NCBI GenBank assembly: GCA_002391555.1
Contig: DGFG01000110.1
Span: 1 to 6,131, forward strand
Reading direction: 5' to 3'
DNA length: 6,131 nucleotides
From: Firmicutes bacterium UBA3906
Lineage (GTDB): Bacteria; Bacillota; Clostridia; Caldicoprobacterales; DTU083
In this document: one piece after another, positions 5,605-6,131 of the stretch
Layout of the letters: every line of letters starts with the position of its first letter
How positions within the stretch are numbered: position 1 is the first letter of the stretch
Notes under the pieces: generated by a model
The model's input: the letters and a program-made list of their open reading frames with translations, nothing else
Database searches by the model: none
Told to the model about the DNA's origin: nothing
Position numbers and translations under genes: made by a program

Positions 5605-6131
5605 TTATTCTACCCTACTTTGTCTTAAGGATAGCAGCTTTGGGAAATGCTGCTTGGCTAGCCACTCCATCTCCGAGTCTCCTATGACTGTTGTTCTACC
5701 ACCAGCATATTCAGTATCTATCCATTCTTTTATCTTGGCTATTCTTTCATCTCTTTTGTCAATTCTATCGTCTCCCTTTAAGGAAAAATAGTTATTTAGC
5801 CAACCTGCTATACCAGCTGCTCCAGAATGGGCGTCAATCATTATCACTGGAGGGCGACCAAGTATAGTGGCTGTATCAAATATATTATATATCTCCTCAT
5901 TTTTTAATAGGCCATCTGCATGTATACCAGCTCTTGTTGCATTAAAGGCTCTACCTACAAAGGGAGTCCTAGGCGGAATCTCATAGTTTAACTCGTTTTC
6001 GAAGTATTCTGCTATCTCAGTTATTACCTTTAAATCCATCCCATCACTTGTACCCCTAAGCTGTGTGTACTCCATAACCATAGCCTCTAGAGGGGTATTA
6101 CCTGTTCTCTCTCCAATCCCCAGTAGAGAAG
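5605..6131 (-). CDS. Isopropylmalate/homocitrate/Re-citrate synthase family protein (3' part)
   Basis: C-terminal 174 residues of a DRE-TIM metallolyase (HMGL-like) that condenses acetyl-CoA with a 2-oxo acid; the N-terminal part lies beyond the window edge. The reading frame continues to the edge upstream of an internal ATG at 6081: the residues before it, SLLGIGERTGNTPLEA, carry the family motif GERTGN (fragment residues 6-11). AGIHADGLLK (67-76) is the second conserved block, equivalent to the GIH block of LeuA and homocitrate synthase. The protein ends about 98 residues after this block, so it lacks the long leucine-binding regulatory domain of classical LeuA. That points to a homocitrate-synthase-like or Re-citrate-synthase-like enzyme; from memory, the wording GERTGNTPLEAMV and IPPRTPFVGRAFN resembles the clostridial Re-citrate synthase group, which is often annotated as isopropylmalate synthase. 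The exact substrate (oxaloacetate, 2-oxoglutarate or 2-oxoisovalerate) is not settled. It ends in TAA and is followed by its own terminator. Confidence 0.85.
   Translation of the reverse strand, partial: SLLGIGERTGNTPLEAMVMEYTQLRGTSDGMDLKVITEIAEYFENELNYEIPPRTPFVGRAFNATRAGIHADGLLKNEEIYNIFDTATILGRPPVIMIDAHSGAAGIAGWLNNYFSLKGDDRIDKRDERIAKIKEWIDTEYAGGRTTVIGDSEMEWLAKQHFPKLLSLRQSRVE

Overview
The window is a single-strand block: every supported gene lies on the minus strand, so transcription runs from high to low coordinates. The DNA is AT-rich. It has purine-rich Shine-Dalgarno sites of the GGAGG type, GTG and ATG starts, a short lipoprotein signal peptide and Rho-independent terminators. Together these suggest a low-GC Gram-positive, most likely an anaerobic member of the Clostridia. 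That placement is inference from composition and protein style, not from a marker gene.

Layout in transcription order. (1) 6131-5605 holds the 3' end of a gene for a DRE-TIM (HMGL-like) Claisen-condensing synthase of the isopropylmalate/homocitrate/Re-citrate synthase group, cut by the window edge. (2) 5604-5317 is a 288-base intergenic stretch with a terminator for that gene, short repeats and a good sigma-A promoter for the next operon. (3) 5316-8 is a six-gene operon for a branched-chain (hydrophobic) amino acid ABC transporter: livK (lipoprotein binding protein), livH and livM (permeases), livG and livF (ATPases), then a small AcuB-like protein with two CBS domains and an ACT domain.

How the genes work together: LivK, anchored outside the membrane by its lipid, captures the amino acid. 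LivH and LivM form the channel and LivG and LivF drive import with ATP. The CBS-CBS-ACT protein is 4 bases downstream of livF. It is a plausible cytoplasmic sensor of adenine nucleotides and amino acids for this operon, but nothing in the sequence proves that. The operon is tightly packed (overlaps of 23 and 8 bases, gaps of 3 and 4 bases) except between livK and livH, where a perfect 14-bp-arm hairpin plus T-tract forms a terminator. It probably lets livK be made in excess over the membrane parts.

I found no RNA gene, mobile element, CRISPR array or phage feature. This is mostly an ordinary metabolic/transport region. The points worth a second look are the terminator inside the operon, the CBS-ACT gene at its end, the exact activity of the truncated synthase, and repeats in the 288-base intergenic region.
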